33,983 bases of DNA from a virus: positions 1-33,983 of IMG/VR virus record IMGVR_UViG_3300032893_000205; one strand, written 5' to 3'. The position numbers and the translations under genes are program-made. A model generated the notes under the pieces. That model searched no databases. It was given only the letters and a program-made list of their open reading frames with translations, and had not been told where the DNA came from. Of the stretch, positions 13,232 through 21,702 are shown piece by piece (position 1 is the first letter of the stretch; each line of letters opens with the position of its first letter).

Positions 13232-14128
13232 ATGACAGCAGAAACCGAAGTAATTGCTCCAGTTGAAACCACGCAGACTCTTGCTGAATACAAGGCAGAG
13301 CGCACAAAACCCGCTCCGGCAGTAGAAGATCAAGTAGCCGAACCAGAAGCTAAGGCAGAGCCCGAGGCGAAGACAGAGACCGAAGACAGGCCTGCACGCA
13401 AGCCAAAGCTTGAGCAGAGGTTTTCCGAGCTGACGGCAGCGCGCCGAGCAGCGGAAGAGAAAGCAGCAGCAGCTGAGGCAAAAGCAGAGGCAGCTGAGGC
13501 CAAAGCACGCGAGCTAGAAGCCAAGATCAACCCGCCCAAGACTGGGACGGTTATCGAGGGGATTGGCCCAAAGCCGGACCCGAAGGAATATACGGATGCG
13601 TTTGCCTACGCAGAGGCTTTGGCCGAATGGAAGGTGAACAACACACTTCATGAGCGGGAAGTGCGAGAGGCCGAGGCGCGTGAACAAGCGGCCAAAGAAA
13701 AGGTATTGGAGACATGGCAATCTCGACTTCAAGCAGCTGAAGCAAAGATTCCCGACTTCAAAGAGATGATTCAAAGCTCCACATTGACGGTGAGCGATGT
13801 TGTCAAAGACACCATCATGGAAAGTGAATTTGGCCCTGAACTTCTATATCACTTCGCATCTGATGATGAAGCAGCACAGAAACTCAATGCAATGACCATC
13901 AAGCAAGCACTGATGCATCTTGCAAAACTTGAAGCAAAGTATGAGGCATTGACCGAGAAAGAGCTCGGGAAACCAGTCGAGACAAAGACCAAAGTTAAGC
14001 TTCCAACCCCCATTGAACCTATTAAGAGTGGGAATATCGGGAATAACCCGGTAACTGCTGCCGGTGAGTTTACTGGCGACTACAAACAGTGGAAAGCCTT
14101 GCGAATGGCAGGCAGGCAAAACCATTGA
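13232..14128 (+). CDS. Scaffolding protein (P22 gp8 position)
   Basis: 298 residues from ATG 13232; a TTG four codons earlier is possible. Acidic N-terminus, then an Ala/Glu-rich coiled coil (RRAAEEKAAAAEAKAEAAEA), a middle helical region (KEYTDAFAYAEALAEWKVNN) and a basic C-terminal end (YKQWKALRMAGRQNH). P22 gp8 is 303 residues, helical, with a basic C-terminal coat-binding hairpin, so length, layout and place between portal and coat agree. It should guide coat assembly and leave the procapsid. Confidence 0.82.
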   Translation: MTAETEVIAPVETTQTLAEYKAERTKPAPAVEDQVAEPEAKAEPEAKTETEDRPARKPKLEQRFSELTAARRAAEEKAAAAEAKAEAAEAKARELEAKINPPKTGTVIEGIGPKPDPKEYTDAFAYAEALAEWKVNNTLHEREVREAEAREQAAKEKVLETWQSRLQAAEAKIPDFKEMIQSSTLTVSDVVKDTIMESEFGPELLYHFASDDEAAQKLNAMTIKQALMHLAKLEAKYEALTEKELGKPVETKTKVKLPTPIEPIKSGNIGNNPVTAAGEFTGDYKQWKALRMAGRQNH

Positions 14129-14129
14129 G

Positions 14130-14157
14130 TTGCAATCTGGAAAGAAACGTATAGAAT
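14130..14157 (+). promoter_or_regulatory. Promoter candidate for the coat gene
   Basis: TTGCAA (14130-14135, four of six) and TAGAAT (14152-14157, five of six) are 16 bases apart and lie just after the scaffold stop. This would give the coat gene extra transcription with a leader of about 130 bases. Confidence 0.45.
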
Positions 14158-14296
14158 GTCCAGAAGCTAGGTAAAGCGCGGCCTTACTAGCGGGCCATAT
14201 TAGGCGCACACGCTGACTTGAGCGTTATCAAGGACAAATCGTATTACCTCCGCGTTAGAGGGGCCGAAAGGTGCTCATTAACTCAAGGAATCGATC
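14158..14296 (+). other. Untranslated leader of the coat gene
   Basis: This stretch holds no credible gene. It has several G/C-rich self-complementary bits (GCGGCC near 14178, GCGGGCC near 14190) and ends in CAAGGA, the ribosome site for the coat ATG. A structured leader would suit very high expression of coat, but I cannot assign a single convincing fold. Confidence 0.4.
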
Positions 14297-15571
14297 ATGT
14301 CCAATAATTTGCTCACTATCAGCAAGATCACCAACGAAGCGTTGATGGTCTTGGAAAACGAGCTCGCTTTCGCTGGCGGTGTCGCCCGCGACTATAACGA
14401 CCAATTTGCCCAGACCGGCGCAAAGATTGGTGATACGGTGAACGTCCGCCGTCCGGGCCGCTTCATCGGTACTTCTGGCCCGAACCTGAGCGTTGAAGAC
14501 TTCTACGAGTCTTCGGTGCCGGTTGTGCTTGGTGATACGACCAAGTACGGCGATCAGTTCCACGTTGACACGCAGTTCAATACCAAAGATTTGCTGTTGA
14601 GCATGGATATGTTCAGCGACCGCGTGATTAAGCCCGCTGTGGCCGCGATTGCCAACCATATCGACCGTGACGGCACGATGATGGCAAAGAACTCCACCGC
14701 AAACACGGTGGGCACGGCAGGCACGATCCCCACGGGGTTGATTACCTACCTGACCGCTGGTGCATACCTCGATGCCGAAGGTGCGCCGCGTGATGGTCGT
14801 CGTTCGATGGTCGTTGAGCCATTCACGGGAGCGACGATTGTTGACAGCTTGAAAGGTCTGTTCGTTCCCGGCAATACATTGGAACGCCAATTCCGCACCG
14901 GCATGATGGGCCGAGACTCGGCAGGCATGGATTGGGTGATGGATCAAAACATCATCTCCCACACCTATGGCTCCTGGGCGACGACTGTTGGCACGCTGAC
15001 TGCTGATACGACCGCTACGTTTACGACCTCTGGATGGGCTGCGACGACGACTCTCACCCTGACTAACTCGCAGACGTTGACCCTTAAGAAGGGCGACACG
15101 ATCCAAATCGATAACGTATTTGCGGTCAACCCGCAAAACCGGGCGGCTTACGGTTCCAACAAGAAACGTAGCTTCGTCGTAACTGCCGATGTAACTGGGG
15201 GTGCAGGCACGATCAGCGTGACGGTTTCGCCGGCAATCATCACTGCTGGTCAATTCCAGAATGTGAGTATTGCGGCCACTTCGGCCACTGCGACGGTTAC
15301 CCCGTTCAGCATTGCAGGCACGACCGCTACGGCAGTTGTGAGCCCGCAGAACATCATGTACCACCGCAACGCGTTTACGCTCGCTACGGCCGATCTGATG
15401 CTGCCTGAAGGAGTGGTTTTCGCTGGGCGTCAGTCTGACAAGGAAGCAGGTCTGTCGATTCGTGTAGTCCGCCAATACACGATCAACAACGATGCCATTC
15501 CCACCCGGATGGATGTTTTGTACGGCTGGGCTCCGCTCTACGCCGAACTCGCTTGCCGTGTCGCGGCTTAA
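14297..15571 (+). CDS. Major capsid protein, P22 coat type
   Basis: 424 residues. The N-terminal arm and core show LTISKITNEALMVLENELAF, VNVRRPGRFIGTSGPNLSVE, VPVVLGDTTKYGDQFHVDTQ and DRVIKPAVAAIANHIDRDG, the pattern of the P22 gp5 coat family (P22 gp5: 430 residues). A Thr-rich insertion at about residues 230-350 corresponds to an accessory domain. Its codon use is noticeably different and GC-richer than in the early genes, as usual for highly expressed coat. It has an own promoter candidate and a good ribosome site. Confidence 0.92.
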   Translation: MSNNLLTISKITNEALMVLENELAFAGGVARDYNDQFAQTGAKIGDTVNVRRPGRFIGTSGPNLSVEDFYESSVPVVLGDTTKYGDQFHVDTQFNTKDLLLSMDMFSDRVIKPAVAAIANHIDRDGTMMAKNSTANTVGTAGTIPTGLITYLTAGAYLDAEGAPRDGRRSMVVEPFTGATIVDSLKGLFVPGNTLERQFRTGMMGRDSAGMDWVMDQNIISHTYGSWATTVGTLTADTTATFTTSGWAATTTLTLTNSQTLTLKKGDTIQIDNVFAVNPQNRAAYGSNKKRSFVVTADVTGGAGTISVTVSPAIITAGQFQNVSIAATSATATVTPFSIAGTTATAVVSPQNIMYHRNAFTLATADLMLPEGVVFAGRQSDKEAGLSIRVVRQYTINNDAIPTRMDVLYGWAPLYAELACRVAA

Positions 15572-15586
15572 TCAAAGGAGCATGAA

Positions 15587-15853
15587 ATGAGCAATCCCGG
15601 ACCCGCAACTACCACGACTTCTAACTATCTCTTTGGTGGCGATGCTTCTGACGGCATTATTGTCGGCGGCAGCGCAACAAAGAAGGTTGGTTTCTATGGC
15701 ACCACTCCTGTCGCCCAGCGAGCCGCCTCGATCCAAGCTAACTCTGTCGTTAGCGTCTCGAGCAACATCACTGTCGCAGCCAGTCTCACGGCATGGATTG
15801 TCGAGGTAACCGCTACTCTCAATGCCCTTGGCATCTGGAAGGGTGCGGCATGA
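15587..15853 (+). CDS. Small virion-associated protein after coat (88 aa)
   Basis: Begins 15 bases after coat behind AAAGGAGC. Rich in Thr, Ser, Gly and Ala, with the segment DKVGFYG-like (TKKVGFYGTTPVAQRAAS) that recurs in phage structural proteins. It ends TATLNALGIWKGAA. Probably a small head protein; decoration or cement function is only a guess from its place. Its stop overlaps the start of the glycosyltransferase-like gene. Confidence 0.6.
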   Translation: MSNPGPATTTTSNYLFGGDASDGIIVGGSATKKVGFYGTTPVAQRAASIQANSVVSVSSNITVAASLTAWIVEVTATLNALGIWKGAA

Positions 15854-16569
15854 TTGAGAAGAAGCGCAAAGTCATTTTTTGCACTCCTTCACTATCTGGT
15901 CCCACCGCGCCATACATTACCTCACTTGAGGCTTCGTTGCCTCTTATCGAGGCGGCGGGGTGGGAACATGGGTATGCACAACAAATTGCATGCCCATATA
16001 TTTCTGCTGCCCGAGCAAATATGCTCCGATCTGCTCTCGATGCAGATGCAGACATTATCGTATTCATTGATTACGACATGAGCTGGGATCCTGGTGATCT
16101 GCTCAAGCTTATCGAGACTGAAGGCGATGTTGTTGCTGGCACCTATCGCCCGAAGATCGACAACGAACAGTATATGGGGACCATCGAGACAAATTCTGAT
16201 TTCACGCCAAAGGTTCGTGAAGACGGCTGCATTAGCGCGAAACTAATTCCTGCTGGGTTCTTGAAGTTGACCAAGAATGCGGTCGATGTGTTCATGGTTC
16301 AATACCCAGAACTCTGTTATGGGCCGCAATATCACCTTTCTGTTGATCTATTCAACCACGGTGTTCATGAGCGCATTTGGTGGGGGGAAGACTATAGTTT
16401 TGCGCGCCGCTGGAAAGATAAATGCGGTGATATCTGGATCGTGCCGGATATCAACCTAAACCACAATACGAATGACAAGGTTTACAAGGGGAACTTTCAT
16501 CAGTTCTTGATGCGTCAGCCTGGTGGTAGTGAAGAGAAACAACCTGACAGTGAAGCTGTCGCAGCTTAG
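15850..16569 (+). CDS. Glycosyltransferase-like protein (GT-A fold)
   Basis: 239 residues from ATG 15850, overlapping the previous TGA. Signs of a GT-A family 2-like enzyme: ADIIVFIDYDMSWDPGDLL with a D-x-D style nucleotide-sugar site, then DVVAGTYRPK, and WWGEDYSFARRWKDKC, where GED matches the usual catalytic base region. No membrane segment, so it acts in the cytoplasm. Sitting between coat and virion genes, it may add sugar to coat or tail proteins, or to host surface precursors. Substrate is not readable. Confidence 0.75.
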   Translation: MIEKKRKVIFCTPSLSGPTAPYITSLEASLPLIEAAGWEHGYAQQIACPYISAARANMLRSALDADADIIVFIDYDMSWDPGDLLKLIETEGDVVAGTYRPKIDNEQYMGTIETNSDFTPKVREDGCISAKLIPAGFLKLTKNAVDVFMVQYPELCYGPQYHLSVDLFNHGVHERIWWGEDYSFARRWKDKCGDIWIVPDINLNHNTNDKVYKGNFHQFLMRQPGGSEEKQPDSEAVAA

Positions 16570-16580
16570 GAGCATATAGC

Positions 16581-16976
16581 ATGGCCGGTCGAATGATGGG
16601 TGTTGCTGATAGCGCGATGATGCGCGATCACGTCAACATGAACTACACCTCTGCGCTTGTTACGCAGAAATTCTTTATCGCAACCATTCCCTGCGTAGTC
16701 GTGGACATCAGTGGTGTTCCGCGTGTTGCCGGCTCGGGCGGTGCTTGTACGCTTCAAGTCTTCAAGGCGCCATCCGGCACTGCCGTAGGGTCGGGGGCGC
16801 TCCTGCATAGCGGTACTTATGATTTGGTCGGAACTGCTGACAAGAATCAAACGCTAACTCTTGTTTCGACGCCTGAGACTCTTCGACTTAACCCTGGTGA
16901 TTCTCTTGGTTATGTCTTGACCGGCACGGCCACCAATGCCGTGGGCATGATTCAAGTCACTCTTGAGCCTATCTAA
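16581..16976 (+). CDS. Beta-rich virion protein, position after glycosyltransferase (131 aa)
   Basis: 131 residues with AGGAG upstream. After the N-terminus (MAGRMMGVADSAMMRDHVNM) the chain is beta-strand rich, with VFKAPSGTAVGSGALLHSGT and LRLNPGDSLGYVLTGTATNA. The last pattern (RLNPGDSLGYVLTG) suggests a jelly-roll or Ig-like virion domain. It belongs to a run of six similar small genes (16581-19181), most likely head decoration or fibre components. Confidence 0.55.
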   Translation: MAGRMMGVADSAMMRDHVNMNYTSALVTQKFFIATIPCVVVDISGVPRVAGSGGACTLQVFKAPSGTAVGSGALLHSGTYDLVGTADKNQTLTLVSTPETLRLNPGDSLGYVLTGTATNAVGMIQVTLEPI

Positions 16977-16978
16977 TC

Positions 16979-17326
16979 ATGACGAACGTCTACCGACCCG
17001 TAGGGCAAACACAGGCGCTATCGGTAACCGGTTCGTCGCATGCGGCGGTTACCTTGACGACCCAAGGAAACGACCAAGCCAATTTCGTGGCCTTGGTGAA
17101 TCTTGGTTCGGTCGGCGTGGCGGTGACGATTTCTCAAGCCGGGATTGCTTCAACCTTGCCAATTGATGGGACGCCAGGCTCTTTCATGTTACCGCCCATC
17201 ATGCAGCAGCCGATTCTGCTACCTCTCCCAAGCGGTACAGGCGGGACAGCCCCAAGCATCACGGCAATCGGTGTCTCGGCTGGCCCTAGTCTGATCTACG
17301 CAACGCCTGTTACTGCACAGCAATGA
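16979..17326 (+). CDS. Beta-rich virion protein (115 aa)
   Basis: 115 residues starting two bases after the previous stop. Starts MTNVYRPVGQTQALSVTGSS; the segment ANFVALVNLGSVGVAVTISQ reads as strands of a beta sandwich, as in small head or fibre domains. No catalytic residue is seen. The stop overlaps the next ATG. Confidence 0.55.
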   Translation: MTNVYRPVGQTQALSVTGSSHAAVTLTTQGNDQANFVALVNLGSVGVAVTISQAGIASTLPIDGTPGSFMLPPIMQQPILLPLPSGTGGTAPSITAIGVSAGPSLIYATPVTAQQ

Positions 17327-17766
17327 CAGCCCTGCTAAACCCCAAAACAGGGGACACCATCGGGTATCAAGAGACGAAAGGCACCACTGCCGAACCGTTT
17401 CTTGCGCCGATGGCTTGGCAGCCGTCTAGCTTGTCTTTCGTGACCCTCAAAGCTGATGCAGGCGGGAATCTGGCGACAGTCACGGGCAATCCGACGATCA
17501 CAGCAGCAGCTCCAGCGACTTACGCAGTTACCAATGCGACAAGTCAAGCCATCGCTGCGAATGCAAACCGCACCGGCCTCATCGTGACGAATGTAGGAAA
17601 TGCGACGGTGTTCTTTGGATTGGGCGCTAACGCAGCTGTCTTGAACAGCGGAATCGCACTAATTGCCAATGGTACTTGGGTGATGGATCGGTATTCATTC
17701 ACAGCGGGCGCAATCAATGTCATCAGCGCATCTAGCTCGACGCTGGCAATTCAGGAGTTCTCATAA
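17323..17766 (+). CDS. Beta-rich virion protein (147 aa)
   Basis: 147 residues, ATG overlapping the previous TGA. The C-terminal half shares a plan with its upstream neighbour: NRTGLIVTNVGNATVFFGLG, then GIALIANGTWVMDRYSFTAG. This N-x-G-x-x-x-V/F pattern and length are common in phage head or neck decoration domains. The stop overlaps the next start (TAATG). Confidence 0.55.
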   Translation: MTALLNPKTGDTIGYQETKGTTAEPFLAPMAWQPSSLSFVTLKADAGGNLATVTGNPTITAAAPATYAVTNATSQAIAANANRTGLIVTNVGNATVFFGLGANAAVLNSGIALIANGTWVMDRYSFTAGAINVISASSSTLAIQEFS

Positions 17767-18245
17767 TGTCAGTTGGTCAAACACACATTCAAGCAAAGTT
17801 TGTCAGCAATATGAGCCTGACAAGCCTTGCGACGCTTTGGGCTACCAATACCATCAAAGCCGGGTTTATCACCAGCTCAACCACGCCGAGCATTACTGAC
17901 TCTGATCCTCGCTGGGGTGCTGGCGGGAGCCAGAATTACAGCACGAATGAGAGTACGCCGGGGGGAAACTACAGCGCTGGTGGCGTGACCTTGAGCGGCA
18001 CAACCTCCACTCTTTCTGGGGCAGTGACAAGTCTGAATTGCACGAGTCCCATCACAATTGCGGCTAACGCAAGCAACCCCACTAGCGCGGCTTGGGTGGT
18101 GTTTTATGACTCTACCGATGCTGGCAAGCACGTCATCGGGTATATGGATTTGGGCGGCACCGTAAGTCTTGTGCCAGGGATTCAAATCAACATCAATGGC
18201 GTTAGCTCGGGCACTCAACCAGTGTTCCAAGGGACTGCAACATGA
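17766..18245 (+). CDS. Probable structural protein (159 aa)
   Basis: 159 residues in the same coupled run. The segment AKFVSNMSLTSLATLWATNT opens the chain and a Ser/Thr/Gly/Asn-rich middle follows; VSLVPGIQININGVSSGTQP ends it. It has the look of a phage virion protein with beta structure. The true role is unknown. Confidence 0.5.
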   Translation: MSVGQTHIQAKFVSNMSLTSLATLWATNTIKAGFITSSTTPSITDSDPRWGAGGSQNYSTNESTPGGNYSAGGVTLSGTTSTLSGAVTSLNCTSPITIAANASNPTSAAWVVFYDSTDAGKHVIGYMDLGGTVSLVPGIQININGVSSGTQPVFQGTAT

Positions 18246-18811
18246 GTGCATATAGCTGGGGCGAGGCCCTCACCGTTGCGAAGGTTGCGGGTCCGGCGCT
18301 TTCCAATAGTTCGTCCGCAACTTCTATTCTTCCAACAGCCAATGTTTATACGTTGCCGGCGAACTTCTTCACCATTGGCAAAGTTCTTGTTCTGAAGGGG
18401 AGTGGGCAACTCAGCAATATCGTGACCACGCCTGGGACGCTTACCCTCGATGTCTATCTTGGCGGGTCTGTGGTCGCATTTACTTCTGGCGCAATGCAGC
18501 TCAGCACGACAGCGCATACGACTCTTCCGTTCGAATTCGAGATTATGCTTACGACTCGTGCGGAAGGTTCTGGGACGAGTGCGAATCTAATGGGGCAGGG
18601 CCGCATTGCGTCTCAGTGCATGAGCCTTACTGCTGTGGCAGATAGCACGACGACAATTGCGTCTTTGATGATGCCAAATACGACCCCTGCTGTTGGCACG
18701 GGTTTTGATTCGACTGCTGCTCAGTCGGTAAATCTTCGTGCGACGTTCTCAATTGCTAACTCTGGCAATGCGCTGACGCTTCAGCAATACGCGCTCATCG
18801 CATTGAACTAA
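18242..18811 (+). CDS. Beta-rich virion protein (189 aa)
   Basis: 189 residues, ATG overlapping the previous TGA. Strand-rich throughout, e.g. GKVLVLKGSGQLSNIVTTPG, LTLDVYLGGSVVAFTSGAMQ and LPFEFEIMLTTRAEGSG, then VNLRATFSIANSGNALTLQQ. This arrangement resembles a phage jelly-roll head protein domain of about 190 residues often coded near capsid genes. I cannot name the family. Confidence 0.55.
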   Translation: MSAYSWGEALTVAKVAGPALSNSSSATSILPTANVYTLPANFFTIGKVLVLKGSGQLSNIVTTPGTLTLDVYLGGSVVAFTSGAMQLSTTAHTTLPFEFEIMLTTRAEGSGTSANLMGQGRIASQCMSLTAVADSTTTIASLMMPNTTPAVGTGFDSTAAQSVNLRATFSIANSGNALTLQQYALIALN

Positions 18812-18824
18812 GAAAGGCGCGGGC

Positions 18825-19181
18825 ATGACTGTGCTCGCCACGCTTCCAAGCACTTCCATAGGGCTTGGACAGACTTCTGCAACCCCATGGATTGCTGTTC
18901 CTTCTGGTGCGGGCCAGGCCATCATCGTAGTCGATGGCTCGACTTGGGCAATGGGCGCCAAGGTCGTCATCAGCGCCGATATCTCGGAAAATGGCGGCAG
19001 CACCTGGACGCGCTACGGCACGGCGCAGTGCCCGCAGTCTGGGCTGATCGGCGGTAAGTGTTTTGTGGTGGGCCAAGCGTTCTTGCAGAGCGCGAACGCC
19101 AACCGCAAGATTCGGCTCTTCGCCGCTGTCACCGCCGGCTCGGCGATCGTGCTGGCCGGCAACATCGTGCAGGTGAGCTGA
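18825..19181 (+). CDS. Beta-rich virion protein, GC-rich gene (118 aa)
   Basis: 118 residues, with AAAGG upstream. Segments include SWTRYG-type strands (ENGGSTWTRYGTAQCPQ) and KIRLFAAVTAGSAIVLAGN. The DNA from about 18900 to 19700 is visibly richer in G and C at third codon positions than the genes on both sides, so this gene and the beginning of the next may have arrived together. Function unknown, virion role likely by context. Confidence 0.5.
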   Translation: MTVLATLPSTSIGLGQTSATPWIAVPSGAGQAIIVVDGSTWAMGAKVVISADISENGGSTWTRYGTAQCPQSGLIGGKCFVVGQAFLQSANANRKIRLFAAVTAGSAIVLAGNIVQVS

Positions 19182-20435
19182 ATGGGGACGCTCACCCTAG
19201 TCACCTCCGGCGCGTGGACTGGCAATGTCGACATCTCGTCGGGCGCAACCGACTGGATGGCGCTCGATGCCTCGCAGGTATCGAACACAAAAAGCGGCGG
19301 CCCGGGGCGCATATCCATCGCCAACGTGGGCGGGGCCAGCAGCCTCTCCACGGCAACTCAATCGTGGCCTAGCGGTGGCACGCCGACTGGCTCGCAGACG
19401 GCGACGAACCAAGCGAGCTATAGCTACAACACCAGCGCACCGCTACTGTCGTATGTTGTCACCATCGGGACCACAGTCGACGACATCTATATCTACGGTG
19501 GCGGCGGGTCGAATTTCAGGTACACGATCTCGCTCAGCGATGGAAGTGCGACCCCGCTCAGCGCAACACGCGGTTCGGCCGGCGACTTCAAGTTGCACAT
19601 TCAGGCTGGCGCAAACTCGGCCGGCCAGACCGTCACCATTGCAGTAGATGGCGTCAGCAACTATGCCTATTTGAATGCGTGTGTCTTGATTGCTGGATCG
19701 GCAAGTGCGCCAGCTATCGGCGGACGATCAGGCATCAAGGGCCCACGGTTCCTCAATAATCCACAAAGAACACTCGCAAGCGGACAGGGGTCAAAGGTCA
19801 TAGATAGTGATGGCGGCCCGAATGCTTGGGGGTGGGCTGGAACGACATCAACGATTACGCAACTGATTAATCAGTCTGCTGGAGCGTGGTCGTGGGCTGG
19901 AACTACTTCTAGCACTAGCCAGCTCATCAATCAGAGCGTGGGGGCTTGGAACTGGTCTGGAACTACCTCTACCGCTACACAAATCATAAACGCAGCTCCA
20001 GGGGCATACAGCTGGGCTGGAACAACCGCCGCCACCTCACAACTTATCAATAGCGATGGCGGGGCTACTGCTTGGAGTTGGGCGGGAACGACTGCAACAA
20101 TTGCTGGTGTTCTGAATGTCTCAGGAATCCCAGGGATTTGGAGTTGGGCCGGAACTACGGCAACCATTTCGCAGCTTATTTCTGCGAGCCCTGGCACTTG
20201 GTCGTGGGCTGGAACAACATCAGTCAATACCCAGCTGATTAACCAGGCGGTTGGAGCGTATACCTGGGTTGGGACTACTTCAACGACCATTCAATTAATA
20301 TTCGCCAGCCCCAACCAATGGTCTTGGATGGGTACAACCGCTACAATTCCAGGCATTGCAAATCCTATAGGCAATAGGGTTATGCAGGGTATTTGGCAGC
20401 CTGTTGGATCGAAAATTTCTGGATCGGGCCATTAA
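19182..20435 (+). CDS. Tryptophan-repeat virion protein (nine 20-residue repeats)
   Basis: 417 residues. The first 200 form a beta-rich domain (LLSYVVTIGTTVDDIYIYGG). From about residue 213 to 392 there are nine repeats of the form A-W-x-W-x-G-T-T-x-x-x-x-Q-L-I-N-x-x-x-G, spaced mostly 20 residues apart, e.g. AWSWAGTTSSTSQLINQSVG. Such regular W-x-W-x-G-T-T units probably build an elongated beta solenoid or fibre. The end is GIWQPVGSKISGSGH. Position just before the tail-closure genes suggests a head fibre or neck appendage. I know no family for it. Confidence 0.6.
   Translation: MGTLTLVTSGAWTGNVDISSGATDWMALDASQVSNTKSGGPGRISIANVGGASSLSTATQSWPSGGTPTGSQTATNQASYSYNTSAPLLSYVVTIGTTVDDIYIYGGGGSNFRYTISLSDGSATPLSATRGSAGDFKLHIQAGANSAGQTVTIAVDGVSNYAYLNACVLIAGSASAPAIGGRSGIKGPRFLNNPQRTLASGQGSKVIDSDGGPNAWGWAGTTSTITQLINQSAGAWSWAGTTSSTSQLINQSVGAWNWSGTTSTATQIINAAPGAYSWAGTTAATSQLINSDGGATAWSWAGTTATIAGVLNVSGIPGIWSWAGTTATISQLISASPGTWSWAGTTSVNTQLINQAVGAYTWVGTTSTTIQLIFASPNQWSWMGTTATIPGIANPIGNRVMQGIWQPVGSKISGSGH
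19809..20350. repeat. Nine degenerate 60-66-bp coding repeats
   Basis: DNA of the W-x-W-x-GTT repeats. Units share a TGG-N-TGG-GCTGGAACNAC core (for example at 19831, 19891, 20014 and 20209) and have diverged in the linkers. Two units carry two extra codons. Slippage between such units could alter the protein length quickly. Confidence 0.75.
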
Positions 20436-20773
20436 TGTCTGCATTCGATAGTATCGACAAGTTCTCTAGGTTGGAAGTTCCATCTGAGAGAATGACGGTG
20501 GTTATCTCAAGATTCTGGAAACACCCAGAAATCACCGTGACAGTGAATCAAGACAAGATTTCAGTCGTGGCGAAGCTCGATGATTTCATCGATGCACTTG
20601 CTGAAGATATATTGAGTGATAAACAAGGCTCTATGAAGCTCGATATTCCATTCATTGATCGGGTTATGAATCGACTCCCGGAACCTTATTCAATGGGGCA
20701 GGAAGAGATTAAGAAGCGTATTTATGCAGCAGTCCCGCGTGTAATCGAGAAGATTAAAGAGGCGACCCAATGA
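20435..20773 (+). CDS. Hypothetical protein before the gp4-like gene (112 aa)
   Basis: 112 residues from ATG 20435, which overlaps the preceding stop (TAATG). It looks soluble and mixed alpha/beta: [20 protein letters not shown], then [20 protein letters not shown], and a helical end ([20 protein letters not shown]). It may be an assembly helper. No family recognised. Confidence 0.55.
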   Translation: MSAFDSIDKFSRLEVPSERMTVVISRFWKHPEITVTVNQDKISVVAKLDDFIDALAEDILSDKQGSMKLDIPFIDRVMNRLPEPYSMGQEEIKKRIYAAVPRVIEKIKEATQ

Positions 20774-21702
20774 CTCAGCCAATCGACATCATTTCGGGGG
20801 CTCTCCGATCTATTGGTGCGCTTGAATCTGGAGAGATGCCAGATTCAGAAGCAGCTACCGATGCATTCAACCTTCTCAACGACATGTTGGCGGAATGGTC
20901 GAATGATCGAATGATGATCCATTATCAGACGGATGTGGTTTTCCCAATTACGAACGGTAAATATCAATATACCGTAGGGCCCGGTGGACAGGCAGGGTCG
21001 GTTTTTACGGGTTCAATCTCAGGGTTTACTCTTACAGTCACCGGGTTGACCTCTGGTGCCTTGGCACTTGGTCAAACCCTGGTCGGAAGCGGTATTGCAG
21101 CAGGAACAAAGATCACAGGATTCCTGACAGGTGCTGGCGGGATGTTGAATGCGACAGGTACGTATACCGTCAATATCAGCCAAACCGTAAATTCAACATC
21201 GATCACGGGAAGTTACGAACGCCCAGTGAGAATCAACACTGCGTTTGTGCGGGTAGCGAATCTTGACTACCCGGTTTCAGTAATGGCGCTTGAGGACTAC
21301 GAGGCAATCGGACTCAAGACGATCAATGGTCCATGGCCGCGAGGAATTTACTACCAAGCCTCAGAACTACTTGGTACGTTCACGGTTTGGCCCGTTCCCT
21401 CAAGCGGCGAGATGCACGTTTTCTGCGACACGATTCTAGGATCGTTCACAACCATCAACGATACTGTCCAGCTACCTCAAGGCTACAACCTAGCCATGCG
21501 ATACAGTCTCGCAGAACTGCTGGCCCCTGAGTATGGGAAAGCTTCTACTCAAGGACTGAATATTGTTTCCATGCATGCAGCCAAAGGACGAGCTGCCATC
21601 AAACGGAGAAACATCAAGCCACAACAAGTGGTGAGACTCGATCCCATGCTGACCACGCATCAAACTATTGATGCGGGCTGGGTGTTTAGTGGGGGCTTCT
21701 AA
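20770..21702 (+). CDS. Tail accessory factor, P22 gp4-like, with inserted domain
   Basis: 310 residues, ATG overlapping the previous TGA. The gp4 core is seen in [40 protein letters not shown] and, after the insert, [20 protein letters not shown] and [14 protein letters not shown]. gp4 adds to the portal after packaging to begin the tail. P22 gp4 has only about 166 residues. Here a Gly/Thr-rich beta domain of about 73 residues (75-148: [18 protein letters not shown] ... [17 protein letters not shown]) is inserted. Related domains appear in many phage tail proteins. Confidence 0.85.
   Translation: MTQPIDIISGALRSIGALESGEMPDSEAATDAFNLLNDMLAEWSNDRMMIHYQTDVVFPITNGKYQYTVGPGGQAGSVFTGSISGFTLTVTGLTSGALALGQTLVGSGIAAGTKITGFLTGAGGMLNATGTYTVNISQTVNSTSITGSYERPVRINTAFVRVANLDYPVSVMALEDYEAIGLKTINGPWPRGIYYQASELLGTFTVWPVPSSGEMHVFCDTILGSFTTINDTVQLPQGYNLAMRYSLAELLAPEYGKASTQGLNIVSMHAAKGRAAIKRRNIKPQQVVRLDPMLTTHQTIDAGWVFSGGF

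Noticed and set aside
14255-15475. A 406-residue open frame antisense to coat
   Set aside because: It is a shadow of the coat gene: composition is Arg/His-rich and unlike a protein, and coat has clear family signatures.
15793-15849. Extra 19 residues at the start of the glycosyltransferase-like protein
   Set aside because: They overlap the preceding gene deeply; the ATG at 15850 overlaps that gene's stop and gives the usual family N-terminus.
19809-20350. A CRISPR-like array
   Set aside because: The repeats are in-frame protein repeats with degenerate DNA, without unique spacers of constant length between identical repeats.
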